Counted from the stretch's first letter, positions 26,755 through 36,965 are shown. The stretch: DNA of 64,000 nt from Chryseobacterium tructae (GCF_030409875.1 NZ_JAUFQR010000001.1:1054001-1118000); one strand, 5' to 3'. A program made the numbers and translations. Notes: a model not told the origin generated them from the letters alone.

Positions 26755-27981
26755 ATGCAGAATAAGCTAAAAATTATCAATGATCCTGTTCATGGATTTA
26801 TCAAAATACCTCACGAAATTTTATTTGATATTGTTGAACATCCTTACTTTCAAAGACTGAGGAGGATTGGACAGACCGGCCTGTTGAATCTGATCTTTCC
26901 AGGTGCAACTCACACAAGATTTCATCATGCCTTGGGAGCGATGCATTTGATGTTTACAGCGTTGGAGACATTGAAACAGAAAGGCGTTAAGATTTCTGAA
27001 GAAGAAGAAAAAGGAGCGATGCTGGCTATTTTAATGCATGATATTGGACACGGGCCATTCTCTCATGCTCTAGAGAATATGCTAATGGACGATTGGCATC
27101 ACGAAAAACTTTCTTTACTTCTGATGAATAAGCTGAATGAAGAATTTGATGGTCAATTATCCATGGCCATTGAAATGTTTCAAGGAAAATATCACAGAAA
27201 ATTTTTTAATCAATTGATTTCGTCTCAACTGGATGTAGATAGATTGGATTATCTGAAAAGAGATAGCTTTTTTACAGGAGTATCAGAAGGAAATATTAAT
27301 ACACAGAGAATTATTTCCATGATGAATGTATGTGAAGAAGGAGAGTTGGTTATTGATGCAAAAGGAATTTATTCTATAGAAAATTTTTTAACAGCCAGAA
27401 TGTTCATGTACTGGCAGGTATATTATCATAAAACGTCTGCTCTGGCAGAATTTCTATTGGTGAAGATTCTTGAAAGAGCAAAATATTTGATCTCTCAGGG
27501 GATTGAACTTCCGGCGACAGAGAATCTGAAGTATTTTTTATACCGTGGAAAGAGCACTGCAACCGATGAAGATATAGAAAGATTTACTCAATTGGATGAC
27601 AACGATGTGATCCAGGCGATGAAAGAGTGGCAAAATTCTGACGATTTTGTTTTATCCTATTGGTGTAAAAGTGTTATTGAGAGAAATCTTCCAAAGACTA
27701 TTATTTCATCCCACCCTTTTGATGAAAAAGTTATTGAAGAAAAAATAAAAATTACCAATGAATTTTTTGGAATTGATAACGGAAAAGAATTGGTTCATGA
27801 GATAAAAAGGAAACTTTTACCTTATGATACCGAAAAGCAACCGATTTATTTATTACAGAAAAACGGGAAAAGAATGAAGCTTCATGAGTCAGAAGATCAG
27901 CTTTTATCAGGTTTAATGGTGAATAAAACCACACGCTATATCCTTATGTTTCCAAGAGATATCTCTCGTTTGGAATCTTAA
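26755..27981 (+). CDS. HD domain phosphohydrolase (dGTPase-like superfamily)
   Basis: A 408-residue HD-superfamily protein. 'NDPVHGFIKIP' is the characteristic N-terminus. The metal-binding residues are visible in 'HTRFHHALGAMHL', 'LMHDIGHGPFSHALE' (the HD pair) and 'QLDVDRLDYLKRDSFFTG'. Related proteins hydrolyse (d)NTPs or phosphomonoesters, but substrates vary and cannot be named here. The start at 26755 is chosen because 'MQNKLKIINDPVHGF' aligns with the usual N-terminus, and the eight codons upstream overlap the promoter. It directly precedes the lipid A genes but is separated from them by their own promoter. Confidence 0.87.
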   Translation: MQNKLKIINDPVHGFIKIPHEILFDIVEHPYFQRLRRIGQTGLLNLIFPGATHTRFHHALGAMHLMFTALETLKQKGVKISEEEEKGAMLAILMHDIGHGPFSHALENMLMDDWHHEKLSLLLMNKLNEEFDGQLSMAIEMFQGKYHRKFFNQLISSQLDVDRLDYLKRDSFFTGVSEGNINTQRIISMMNVCEEGELVIDAKGIYSIENFLTARMFMYWQVYYHKTSALAEFLLVKILERAKYLISQGIELPATENLKYFLYRGKSTATDEDIERFTQLDDNDVIQAMKEWQNSDDFVLSYWCKSVIERNLPKTIISSHPFDEKVIEEKIKITNEFFGIDNGKELVHEIKRKLLPYDTEKQPIYLLQKNGKRMKLHESEDQLLSGLMVNKTTRYILMFPRDISRLES

Positions 27982-28017
27982 ATAATATTAAAATTTACGA
28001 TCTCAAATCAAAAAATG

Positions 28018-28046
28018 TTTGCAAATTATAGAATTTCTTATCTTTG
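28018..28046 (+). promoter_or_regulatory. lpxD promoter, short or absent leader
   Basis: TTTG at 28018-28021 and TATCTTTG at 28039-28046 with a 17-base spacer match the Flavobacteriia promoter well. The lpxD ATG is only seven bases after the -7 box, so the transcript may begin at or next to the start codon. Confidence 0.65.
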
Positions 28047-28052
28047 CAGAAT

Positions 28053-29084
28053 ATGGAATTCACAGCTTCGCAAATTGCAAGTTTTATTGACGGAAAAATA
28101 ATAGGTGATGAGAATGCACTTATTACAGGGGTTTCTCCAATTGAAAATGGAGAATCAGGACATCTTTCTTTTATAGCACAAGATCGATTTTCTCATTTTT
28201 TAGACACCTCAAAGTGCTCTGTAATCATCGTTTCAGAAAAACTTCTGAATAAAAATAGTTATAACCCTACCTTAATTGTAGTAAAAGATGCTTATTTATC
28301 TTTTCAGGTTCTGATGAACTTATATCAGGAGATGAGAGGAAGAAAAGAAGGCATTGAAGATGGTTCATCCATTCATGATTCAGCTGTGATAGGTGAAGGA
28401 GCTTATATAGGGGCATTTACATATGTTTCTGAAAAGGCTAAGATTGGTGAGGGCTCACAGATTTATCCACATGTATACATTGGAAAAGGAGTAAAAATTG
28501 GTAAAAACTGTAAAATAGACAGTGGTGCCAGAATTTATGACTATTGTATCATTGGTGATAACTGTGTCATTCATTCTAATACAGTAGTAGGAGGAGATGG
28601 TTTTGGGTTTCAGCCTACAGCTGAAGGATTCAAAAAAATTCCACAGCTTGGAAACGTAATTATTGAAGATGATGTAGAAATTGGCTCAAACTGTAGTATA
28701 GACAGAGCTACGATAGGTTCTACCATTATTGGAAAAGGAACGAAAATTGATAATCTGATCCAGATTGCTCACAATGTGAAAATAGGACAAAATAATGTCA
28801 TTGCAGCGCAAGCCGGAATTGCAGGTTCTACTACTATTGGAGACTGGAATCAAATTGGAGGTCAGGTAGGTGTTGTTGGTCATATCAAAATCGGAAACCA
28901 AGTGAAGATTCAGGCTCAGAGTGGTGTGAACTCAAGTGTTAATGATAGAGAAACTTTATATGGTTCACCAGCAGTCAGCTATAATGACTATTTAAGAAGC
29001 TATGTTCATTTCAGAAATTTCCCTGAAATAGTTAACAGAATAAATAATCTTGAGAATAACTCAAAAGATAATACTAATGAGTGA
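28053..29084 (+). CDS. lpxD: UDP-3-O-acylglucosamine N-acyltransferase
   Basis: A 343-residue left-handed beta-helix acyltransferase. The N-terminal uridine-binding domain (about 1-100, '[10 protein letters not shown]', 'LSFIAQDRF') is followed by hexapeptide repeats (about 105-300) containing '[17 protein letters not shown]' and the catalytic His in '[10 protein letters not shown]'. It adds the second 3-hydroxyacyl chain in lipid A synthesis. ATG 28053 is chosen over the TTG at 28044, which lies inside the -7 box. The lpxC start overlaps its end by 8 bases, so lpxD, lpxC-fabZ and lpxA form an operon. Confidence 0.93.
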   Translation: MEFTASQIASFIDGKIIGDENALITGVSPIENGESGHLSFIAQDRFSHFLDTSKCSVIIVSEKLLNKNSYNPTLIVVKDAYLSFQVLMNLYQEMRGRKEGIEDGSSIHDSAVIGEGAYIGAFTYVSEKAKIGEGSQIYPHVYIGKGVKIGKNCKIDSGARIYDYCIIGDNCVIHSNTVVGGDGFGFQPTAEGFKKIPQLGNVIIEDDVEIGSNCSIDRATIGSTIIGKGTKIDNLIQIAHNVKIGQNNVIAAQAGIAGSTTIGDWNQIGGQVGVVGHIKIGNQVKIQAQSGVNSSVNDRETLYGSPAVSYNDYLRSYVHFRNFPEIVNRINNLENNSKDNTNE

Positions 29085-30472
29085 TATGCAAAAAACGCTT
29101 CAGGAAGAGGTAACTCTTTCTGGAATAGGCCTTCATACTGGTAAAGAAGTAAAACTTACCATCAAACCCGCAAAAGAAAATACGGGATTTGTATTTGTAA
29201 GAACCGATTTAGAGGGACACCCTCAAGTTGAAGCTGATGTTAATTATGTAGTAGCAACAGAAAGAGGTACAACATTAGAAAAGCTTGGCGTAAAAATTAC
29301 TACCTGCGAGCACCTTTTGGCTGCTTTAGTGGGTTGTGATATAGACAATGCAGTGTTGGAAATGGACGCATCCGAGCCTCCTATTTTAGACGGATCCTCA
29401 AAATATTTTGTGGAAGCTATCGAAAGTGTAGGAGTTGTAGATCAGAATATTGCCAGAGAATATCTGGTTGTAAAAGAAGTTCTTACATACAGCGATCCGG
29501 CTACAGGTTCAGAAATTACAATCATTCCTTCAGATACTTACGAAGTAACTACTATGGTAGATTTTGGGACTAAAGTTTTAGGAACTCAAAATGCTACTCT
29601 TAAAAATATTTCCGAGTTTAAAGATGAAATCTCTTCTGCAAGAACATTCAGTTTCTTACATGAATTGGAAATGCTTTTAGACCACGGATTGATCAAAGGA
29701 GGAGATATCTCTAACGCGATCGTTTATGTAGACAAGGATTTAACTCCGGAAACTACAGAAAAATTGAAAAAAGCCTTTGGGAAAGATAATGTATCCATCA
29801 GACCAAACGGTATTCTTGATAATCTTAACCTGAACTATCCTAACGAAGCTGCAAGACACAAATTACTGGATGTAATCGGTGACTTAGCTTTAGCAGGAGT
29901 GAAAATTAAAGGTAAAGTTATTGCCAACAACCAGGCCATTTCGTAAACACTCAGTTTGCGAAGAAACTAAATCGTCAGTGGAAATTGCAGAAAAAGAAAA
30001 ACGTTCCGGATTTTGATCTTACAAAAGAACCGGTATTCGATATCAACGGAATCATGAAGCTAATGCCTCACAGACCACCGTTCTTATTAATTGATAAAGT
30101 TCTTGAACTTTCAGACTCTCACGTAGTAGGACTAAAGAATGTAACAATGAATGAACCTTTCTTCGTTGGGCATTTTCCTAAGGAGCCTGTAATGCCTGGA
30201 GTTCTTCAGGTTGAAGCTTTGGCTCAAACAGGAGGTATTCTAGTGTTAGCAAGTGTTCCTGATCCTGAAAATTATTCTACCTATTTTATCAAGATTGATA
30301 AAGTGAAATTCAAGAGAAAAGTAATTCCTGGAGATACACTTATATTCAAATTGAATTAATAGAGCCTATCAGAAGAGGTATTGTGCACATGCAGGGGTAC
30401 GGATATGTAGGAGATACAGTGGCAGTAGAAGCAGAGCTTATGGCTCAAGTTGCAAAAAATAAAGTTGATTAA
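29077..30472 (+). CDS. lpxC/fabZ: Bifunctional LpxC deacetylase / FabZ dehydratase, with two one-base deletions
   Basis: A natural fusion typical of Bacteroidota, about 465 residues. The LpxC part has the zinc site ('[10 protein letters not shown]' and later '[12 protein letters not shown]') and '[11 protein letters not shown]'. It removes acetate from UDP-3-O-acyl-GlcNAc, the committed step of lipid A synthesis. The FabZ part has '[13 protein letters not shown]' with the catalytic His and '[20 protein letters not shown]' with the Glu, and it dehydrates 3-hydroxyacyl-ACP. The frame breaks at CC 29931-29932 (restoring C gives '[10 protein letters not shown]') and at AAA 30348-30350 (restoring A gives '[12 protein letters not shown]'). 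Its final stop abuts the lpxA ATG. As an essential gene, it is presumably intact in the cell. The start could also be 29086. Confidence 0.92.
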
Positions 30473-31267
30473 ATGATTCATCAGTTAGCAGCCGTAGATA
30501 AACGTGCGAAAATCAGCAAAAATGTAATCGTAGAACCATTTACTACAATTGCAGGGGACGTAGAAATTGGAGAAGGAACTTGGATTGGTCCAAATGTTAC
30601 CATCATGGATGGAGCAAGAATAGGGAAAGATTGTAAGATTTTTCCAGGGACTGTAATTTCTGCTATTCCTCAGGACTTAAAGTTTGATGGTGAAGATACA
30701 CGAACTATTATTGGAGATAATACTACTTTAAGAGAATGTGTAACGATAAATAGAGGAACAAAAGCCTTAGGGTATACCAAAGTAGGAAGCAATTGCCTAA
30801 TTATGGCAACTTCCCACGTTGCTCATGACTGCATCATAGGAGATAATGTAATTATTGCCAATGGTTGTGGTATTGCAGGACACGTTGAAATCGGAGATTT
30901 TACCGTAATGGGAGGATTATCTGCAGTTCAGCAGTTTGGTAAGATCGGAAAACATACTATGATTTCAGGAGGATCTTTGATCAGAAAAGATGTTCCTCCT
31001 TATGTAAAAGTGGCAAGAGATCCTATTTCTTATGCTGGTATTAACTCAGTAGGGCTTAGAAGAAGAGGTTTTTCCAATGAGAAGATCTTTGAAATTCAAA
31101 AGATTTACAGAGCTATTTTCCAAATGAAGATGAACGTTTCGCAAGCGTTGGCATATATTGAAAAAGAAATGCTTCCTACCGCTGAAAGAGATGAAATCCT
31201 TCAGTTTATCCAAAACTCTCCAAGAGGTATTGTAAAAGGATACGGAACAGGAAAAGATAGCAACTAA
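30473..31267 (+). CDS. lpxA: UDP-N-acetylglucosamine O-acyltransferase
   Basis: A 264-residue hexapeptide-repeat acyltransferase of the usual LpxA length. The beta-helix region (about 10-185) includes 'TSHVAHDCIIGDN', which carries the catalytic His. The helical C-terminal region (about 190-264) contains 'GINSVGLRRRGF', a specific LpxA motif. It attaches 3-hydroxyacyl from ACP to UDP-GlcNAc, the first step of lipid A. Its ATG follows the lpxC-fabZ stop with no gap. Efp follows after 39 bases. Confidence 0.95.
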   Translation: MIHQLAAVDKRAKISKNVIVEPFTTIAGDVEIGEGTWIGPNVTIMDGARIGKDCKIFPGTVISAIPQDLKFDGEDTRTIIGDNTTLRECVTINRGTKALGYTKVGSNCLIMATSHVAHDCIIGDNVIIANGCGIAGHVEIGDFTVMGGLSAVQQFGKIGKHTMISGGSLIRKDVPPYVKVARDPISYAGINSVGLRRRGFSNEKIFEIQKIYRAIFQMKMNVSQALAYIEKEMLPTAERDEILQFIQNSPRGIVKGYGTGKDSN

Positions 31268-31306
31268 AAGTGCTAAAAATTAAGTAAAAAAAGATAATAT
31301 ATATTA

Positions 31307-31873
31307 ATGGCAACAAGTAACGATATCAGAAAAGGTCTTTGCATCGAATTCAGCAATGATATTTTTAAAGTAATTGAGTTTCTTCACGTAAAACCAGGAA
31401 AAGGTCCTGCATTCGTAAGAACAAAATTAAAATCTGTAACCAACGGAAAAGTATTAGATAATACATTCTCTGCGGGGCACAAAATTGAAGAAGTAAAAGT
31501 AATCACAAGAAAGTTCCAGTATCTTTATGATGATGAGAACGGATTCCACTTCATGAATAATGATGATTTTTCTCAGTTATATTTAAATAAAGAAATGATT
31601 GAAAACTCAAACTTGATGAAAGCAGGTGAAGAAGTAACAATCATTTTGAAAGAAGCTGATGAAACTCCACTTTCTGCTGAACTTCCACAATCAGTATATC
31701 TGGATGTCATTGAAGCTGATCCGGGTGTAAAAGGAAATACGGCTACCAACGCTCTTAAAAACGCAATCGTTGAAACAGGAGCAAGAGTAATGGTTCCTTT
31801 ATTCATCGAACCGGGAGACAAAATTAAAGTAAGTACTGAAGACGGTAGCTACTTAGAAAGAGTAAAAGAATAA
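31307..31873 (+). CDS. efp: Translation elongation factor P
   Basis: A 188-residue three-domain EF-P. The N-terminal KOW-like domain has the loop 'LHVKPGKGPAFVRTKL', with the Lys that reaches the ribosomal peptidyl transferase centre. The OB domains follow, with 'YLDVIEADPGVKGNTA' as the family signature. It relieves stalling at polyproline stretches. Whether the Lys is modified cannot be told, as no modification genes are nearby. It lies between lpxA and the second lpxD-like gene, in the same direction. Confidence 0.95.
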   Translation: MATSNDIRKGLCIEFSNDIFKVIEFLHVKPGKGPAFVRTKLKSVTNGKVLDNTFSAGHKIEEVKVITRKFQYLYDDENGFHFMNNDDFSQLYLNKEMIENSNLMKAGEEVTIILKEADETPLSAELPQSVYLDVIEADPGVKGNTATNALKNAIVETGARVMVPLFIEPGDKIKVSTEDGSYLERVKE

Positions 31874-31940
31874 ATAAAATTTACATAAATTCGGTTTGCA
31901 TTAGCACTCCGAATTTTGTTTTATAAGAAAATCTATTGTT

Positions 31941-32842
31941 ATGAGATTCCATTCTCCGCAAAAGCTTAAAACGATCGCTGATTTAATAGGCTCAAAATTT
32001 ATTGGCTCCGAAGACTTTGAAGTATTGGGAACTAATGAAATTCACATGGTAAAACCTGGTGATATTGTTTTTGTCAATCATCCCAAATATTATGACAAAG
32101 CATTAAACTCGGCAGCAACTATTATTTTAATTGATAAAGAAGTAGATTGTCCTGAAGGTAAAGCGCTTCTGGTTTCTGATGACCCTTTCAGAGACTTTAA
32201 TAAGATCAACACCCATTTTACAAGAATTTACAATTTTACAGAAGAACTTCATGATGTTGAAATTGGTGAAGGGGCAAGAATACACTCTTCTGCAGTCATT
32301 GGAAACAATGTGAAAATTGGAAAAAATACCTTAATTTTCCCGAATGTAGTGATTGGTGATAGAACAGTAATTGGTGACAATGTGGTTATCCAGTCCAATA
32401 CCGTGTTAGGAGGTGATGCCTTCTATTACAGAAAATTGAATGGGAACTTCGACCGTCTGATTTCTGTAGGAAATGTGGTGATCGAAAATAATGTGGAAAT
32501 AGGAAATGGATGTACTATTGACAGAGGAGTTACAGATTCTACAGTAATTGGAGAAGGTTCTGTTTGGATAACCAGATTCAGATAGGACACGATACAATTA
32601 TCGGGAAAAAATGTTTAATAGCTTCTCAGGTTGGAATAGCCGGCTGTTGTGTGATAGGAGATGAAGTTACATTATGGGGACAAGTGGGGATCGCTTCCGG
32701 TAATAAAATTGAAAGCGGATCTGTACTTTTAGGAAAAACCGGAGTGAACAGAGACCTCGAAAAAGGTACCTATATCGGAATGTTTGCAGAAGATTTCAAA
32801 ACTTACCTGAAAAAAGAAGTAAAACTGAGAAATCTCAAATAA
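31941..32842 (+). CDS. Second LpxD-like N-acyltransferase, with a one-base deletion
   Basis: About 300 residues when the frame is mended. 'LKTIADLIGSKFIG' and 'VKPGDIVFVNHPKYYDKAL' form an LpxD-like N-terminal domain. Hexapeptide repeats follow, with 'VIQSNTVLGGDAFYYRK' and 'QIQIGHDTIIGKKC', which holds a catalytic-type His. The break is at TTT 32563-32565: one added T gives 'EGSVLDNQIQIGHD'. It is shorter than the true LpxD at 28053, and 'DAFYYRK' replaces its 'DGFGFQP'. It may acylate a different nucleotide sugar. It lies 67 bases after efp and 90 before sucD. Confidence 0.8.
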
Positions 32843-32857
32843 ACAATTCCAAAGGTT

Positions 32858-32890
32858 TTGTCTAAAATCAAAGAAATTTGAGTAAATTTG
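32858..32890 (+). promoter_or_regulatory. sucD promoter
   Basis: TTG at 32858-32860 and TAAATTTG at 32883-32890 with a 22-base spacer fit the consensus. The start codon is 42 bases further on. Confidence 0.55.
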
Positions 32891-32932
32891 TGAGCATTAA
32901 TAAAATAATAAATAAATTAAAACAACAATAAA

Positions 32933-33803
32933 ATGTCAATTTTAGTAAACAAAGATTCTAAAGTAATTGTACAAGGATTTACAGGAAACGAGGGAACTTT
33001 CCACGCTGGTCAGATGATTGAATACGGAACAAATGTAGTAGGTGGTGTTACTCCAGGAAAAGGAGGAAGCGAGCACTTAGGAAAGCCGGTATTCAACACA
33101 GTAGCTGATGCTGTTGAAAAGGCAGGAGCAAACGTAAGTATCATTTTCGTACCACCGGCATTCGCAGCAGACGCTATCATGGAAGCTGCTGAAGCAGGGA
33201 TCAAAGTAATTGTATGTATTACTGAAGGTATTCCTGTAGCTGATATGGTAAAGTAAAATCTTACATCGCTGACAGAGACTGCAGATTAATCGGACCAAAC
33301 TGCCCTGGAATCATTACTTCTGAAGAAGCTAAAATTGGTATTATGCCAGGTTTCGTTTTCAAAAAAGGTAAAGTAGGTATCGTTTCAAAATCAGGTACCC
33401 TTACTTACGAAGCTGCTGATCAGGTAGTAAGAGCAGGTTACGGTATTTCTACAGCGATCGGTATTGGTGGTGACCCAATTATCGGAACAACTACTAGAGA
33501 AGCTTTGGAATTATTTATTAACGACCCTGAAACTGAAGCTGTTGTAATGATCGGTGAAATCGGTGGTGGACTTGAAGCTGAAGCAGCTAGATGGTATAAA
33601 GCTAGTGGATCTACTAACCAGTTGTAGGATTTATCGCTGGACAAACAGCTCCAAAAGGAAGAACAATGGGACACGCTGGTGCTATCGTAGGTGGTGCTGA
33701 AGATACAGCTCAGGCAAAAATGGAAATCATGAGAGAGAATGGTATCAACGTTGTTGATTCTCCTGCTGATATCGGTGCTACTGTAGCTAAGATCCTAGGA
33801 TAA
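32933..33803 (+). CDS. sucD: Succinyl-CoA synthetase alpha subunit, with two one-base deletions
   Basis: Three frames add up to a 290-residue SucD, the normal length. '[20 protein letters not shown]' is the CoA-binding N-terminal part. '[20 protein letters not shown]' carries the conserved Asn-Cys-Pro-Gly segment. '[13 protein letters not shown]' holds the phospho-histidine. The frame changes at G 33253 (a second G restores '[12 protein letters not shown]') and at AA 33616-33617 (an A restores '[11 protein letters not shown]'). It makes ATP or GTP from succinyl-CoA in the TCA cycle with SucC, which is not in the window. The barrel protein gene follows 18 bases later and may be co-transcribed. 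Confidence 0.92.
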
Positions 33804-33821
33804 TATAAAACCACACATACT

Positions 33822-34493
33822 ATGAAAAAACTTTTATTAACCTCTGCTTTAGTCCTTTCTACATTATCCTTTGCACAAGTGCAGTGGAAAAATACAAGAT
33901 TTGGAGTTTCAGCAGGTTTAAACTATTCAAGAGTATCTAATGCCCATAATCCTTCAGGCCCAAGATATGCCTTTCAAGGTGGAGCTTTGGCTTTAATTCC
34001 CGTAGGAAAGGCAAATCAGTTTTTTATCCAGCCTGAAGTTGCGTACTACGGGGCAGGAGAAACTGGTAAAGATAGTGATGCTAAGAATGCTAGTGGTTAT
34101 AATGCAATATATGCGAATAACTATCTGAGTGTGCCTATTTATTTCAAAGGGTACTTTTCAGAAGCAGAATCTGAGTTCTTTGGATTACTGGGGCCTAGAT
34201 TTAACTTTTTGCTCAATCAAAATGTTAAAGATGTTCCAGCAACCAGACCTTACTATGATCCTAATGTCACTGATCCTTCACAACCTCCAGGCGTAAATGG
34301 AAAAGCAAATAGCTTTAACTGGGGAATAGGACTGGGAGTAGGATATAGCTATAAGAGACAACTGGAAATAGCTTTAAAATATGATTTAGGTCTTTCAGAC
34401 ACTTATCCAAATCTTGTAAAAGAAAGAGGTGGTTCTGATAAGAAAAAATCTGAACAGGTTGTATCACTTACATTAAATTACATATTCAAATAA
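33822..34493 (+). CDS. Outer membrane beta-barrel (PorT-like) protein
   Basis: A 223-residue exported protein. The signal peptide ends near residue 19 ('LSFAQ'). The rest shows alternating amphipathic strands ('TRFGVSAGLNYSRVS', 'FIQPEVAYYGAG', 'YLSVPIYFKGYF', 'WGIGLGVGYSYKRQLEIALKYDLGLSD', 'VSLTLNYIF') and a terminal aromatic residue region, as in small OMP_b-brl_2 barrels. Function is unknown; many Bacteroidota genomes carry dozens of these. It follows sucD by 18 bases and is closed by a strong terminator. Confidence 0.8.
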   Translation: MKKLLLTSALVLSTLSFAQVQWKNTRFGVSAGLNYSRVSNAHNPSGPRYAFQGGALALIPVGKANQFFIQPEVAYYGAGETGKDSDAKNASGYNAIYANNYLSVPIYFKGYFSEAESEFFGLLGPRFNFLLNQNVKDVPATRPYYDPNVTDPSQPPGVNGKANSFNWGIGLGVGYSYKRQLEIALKYDLGLSDTYPNLVKERGGSDKKKSEQVVSLTLNYIFK

Positions 34494-34520
34494 ATTATTT
34501 TATTCAGAATATAAAAATAG

Positions 34521-34552
34521 AAAACCCGGAAAGTAATTTCCGGGTTTTTTTG
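34521..34552 (+). terminator. Terminator after the barrel protein gene
   Basis: AAAACCCGGAAA (34521-34532) and TTTCCGGGTTTT (34537-34548) form a 12-bp stem with a GTAA loop, followed by T's. Confidence 0.9.
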
Positions 34553-34603
34553 TGATTAAAGGAAACTTAAAAAGCCAAAGAAGTTTTTTTATTGTTTAAA
34601 ATA

Positions 34604-34640
34604 AAAATGGCAAATCCGCTATTTGCAAATTTGCCATTTT
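34604..34640 (-). terminator. Terminator after the ABC exporter pair
   Basis: AAAATGGCAAAT (34604-34615) and ATTTGCCATTTT (34629-34640) form a 12-bp stem, placed just past the leftward permease gene. Confidence 0.75.
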
Positions 34641-34667
34641 AAATTTATTTATTTAACGGACTAAGAA

Positions 34668-35978
34668 CTAGCCTTTGATCCATTTCCAAAGCTCTTTTAA
34701 AGTAGCTTTATTGCCGTACATCAAAATCCCTACACGGTAGATTTTTCCAGCAAGGAAGATCATAAAGATCGTTGTTGCTAATAGTAATACAATTGATAAG
34801 GCAATCTGCCATGCAGGAACTCCAAAAGGTATTCTTGCAATCATGGCAACAGGGGAAGTAAATGGTATAATCGATAACCAGAAGCCCAATGGACCATCAG
34901 GATTATTCATTAATGAAAAACTGCCATACATTCCCAAGGTTAAAGGTAAGATCGCAAATAAAGTGAATTGCTGAGTTTCTGTTTCATTATCCACAGCAGA
35001 TCCAATGGCAGCATAAATTGAGCTATAGAAAATGTATCCTAAAAGGAAGAAAACAATAAATACAAAAATGATCAATGGAAAATTAAGTTCCAATAAACTA
35101 TGAGAAATCTGAGTGGCAAGCTGAGCCATATCCAATTTATTGGCAATTTGTTCATTGGCGCCAGGTACATTTTGCTGAAGGGAAGAGAATCCGGTATTAA
35201 GAACCAGAGCTCCAATTATAGACATCGTAATCCAAATAAGAAACTGTGTAAGGGCAACCAAGGTTACTCCGAGGATTTTCCCCATCATGAGTTCAAATGG
35301 TTTTACCGATGAAATAATGATCTCTACAACACGGTTGTTCTTTTCTTCCAGAACACTTCGCATTACCCTTACTCCATAAATAATGATAAACATAAAGGTA
35401 ACATACATCAGAACCATACTTAATCCTGATTTTACACCAAAAGTAAGGTCAGAATCCTCTTTGTTGTTATCTGCAACATTAATGGTCTTCAGGCTGAAAC
35501 TCTTATCAAGATCATTAAGCTGAGTTTCCTGAATCCCCAATTGCTTGATTTTTTCCTTTTTAACAACATTCGTAATATCGGAAATGATCTTCTGTTTGGT
35601 ATCAAAGCCCATTTTACTGTTGATAACCAACCTTGCTCCCGTTTCAAGTTCTTCATAATTCTGTCCTTTTAATTCAGGCAAAATTAAGATCCCGTCCAAA
35701 GATTCATTTCCTTTTAAGTTATTGATTTTGGATTTTTCATCGGCAGCAGAAACAAATACATAATTCAGTTTGTCATTAGACTTCAGCTGATTAGTAAATA
35801 AACCACTTTTATCAACAACTTCAATAATGCTGTGTGATTCGTTGGCTTTAAACATTAATCCGATCACTGAACCAAAGGCAATAATTAGGATAGGAGCCAA
35901 TAAAGTCAATATGATAAAGGATTTTTTCTTAACCTGCGTAAGAAACTCTCTCTTTGTAATTAAAAAAATATTTTTCAT
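34668..35978 (-). CDS. ABC-2 type transporter permease (NatB-like)
   Basis: A 436-residue membrane protein. A first helix lies at about residues 20-42 ('FIILTLLAPILIIAFGSVI'), then a large extracytoplasmic domain (about 50-180), then five or six helices (about 185-415). 'RVMRSVLEEKNNRVVEIIISSVKPFELMMGK' is the cytoplasmic segment typical of the NatB/ABC-2 exporter family. It pairs with the ATPase encoded 4 bases upstream. The NatAB model exports sodium, but the substrate here is unknown. A terminator hairpin follows. Confidence 0.85.
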   Translation of the reverse strand: MKNIFLITKREFLTQVKKKSFIILTLLAPILIIAFGSVIGLMFKANESHSIIEVVDKSGLFTNQLKSNDKLNYVFVSAADEKSKINNLKGNESLDGILILPELKGQNYEELETGARLVINSKMGFDTKQKIISDITNVVKKEKIKQLGIQETQLNDLDKSFSLKTINVADNNKEDSDLTFGVKSGLSMVLMYVTFMFIIIYGVRVMRSVLEEKNNRVVEIIISSVKPFELMMGKILGVTLVALTQFLIWITMSIIGALVLNTGFSSLQQNVPGANEQIANKLDMAQLATQISHSLLELNFPLIIFVFIVFFLLGYIFYSSIYAAIGSAVDNETETQQFTLFAILPLTLGMYGSFSLMNNPDGPLGFWLSIIPFTSPVAMIARIPFGVPAWQIALSIVLLLATTIFMIFLAGKIYRVGILMYGNKATLKELWKWIKG

Positions 35979-35982
35979 AAAA

Positions 35983-36894
35983 TTAAGAATGGTTACTTAC
36001 AGCGTTAATAAACACTTCATTCATACTAGGAATTCTTTCATCAAAAGATCTTACTTTCCCAACATGAACCAGATCAAGGAGTATATGATTCTGATCTGCT
36101 TCATTTTTCAGGTCAAAAGAAACCAGACTATTTTCATTTGAAAAGTTGAAGATCTCATATTTATTTCTAAAGCTTTCTAATTGTTCATTATTTACTTCAG
36201 AAAGGGTAATTCCAAAAATGTTTTTCTTGAATTTTTCCCTTACATCGAAAACTCTTCCGTCAATAATCTTTTTGGAGTTGTTGATCAGTGCTACATAGTC
36301 ACACATTTCTTCCACACTTTCCATTCTGTGGGTAGAAAGGATGATAGTCGTTCCGTTATTTTTAAGATCAATGATTTGATCTTTGATTAAGTTGGCATTT
36401 ACAGGATCGAAACCTGAGAAAGGTTCATCAAGGATTAAAAGATGAGGTCTGTGAAGTACGGTTACCACAAACTGGATCTTTTGTGCCATTCCTTTAGATA
36501 ATTCAGAAAGCTTTTTCTTCCACCATTGGTCGATATTAAGCTTATCAAACCATTTTTTTGCTTCATTCAGAGCATCATTTTTACTCATTCCTTTCAGTTC
36601 CCCAAAATAAAGAATCTGATCACCCACGCTCATATTTTTATAAAGCCCTCTTTCTTCCGGCATATAACCGATATCTTTGATATGATTGGGGTTCAGTTTT
36701 TCTCCATTGATTAAGATCTCTCCGGAGTCTGCCTGGGTAATCTGGTTGATGATACGGATGAATGATGTTTTTCCGGCTCCGTTAGGCCCTAAAAGTCCAT
36801 AAATGCTGCCTTTAGGAACATGGATGCTAAAATCATCCAGTGCAACCTTTTTTCCTGCATTATAGGTCTTTTTAATATGTTCAGCTTTTAGCAT
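35983..36894 (-). CDS. ABC transporter ATP-binding protein (NatA-like)
   Basis: A 303-residue ATPase with Walker A 'GPNGAGKTS' (about 35-43), a signature 'LSKGMAQK' in place of the usual LSGGQ, Walker B 'LLILDEP', and the switch 'STHRM'. The C-terminal 75 residues form the extension seen in exporters with ABC-2 permeases. It drives the permease encoded next, 4 bases downstream, so the two form a complete exporter. The substrate is not readable from the sequence. Confidence 0.9.
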   Translation of the reverse strand: MLKAEHIKKTYNAGKKVALDDFSIHVPKGSIYGLLGPNGAGKTSFIRIINQITQADSGEILINGEKLNPNHIKDIGYMPEERGLYKNMSVGDQILYFGELKGMSKNDALNEAKKWFDKLNIDQWWKKKLSELSKGMAQKIQFVVTVLHRPHLLILDEPFSGFDPVNANLIKDQIIDLKNNGTTIILSTHRMESVEEMCDYVALINNSKKIIDGRVFDVREKFKKNIFGITLSEVNNEQLESFRNKYEIFNFSNENSLVSFDLKNEADQNHILLDLVHVGKVRSFDERIPSMNEVFINAVSNHS

Positions 36895-36965
36895 TAAGTT
36901 GTTTTTACTATTAGTATAAAAAAGTCCTTAAAGTTACAGAAATATTAACTGAGATTATTATAAAA

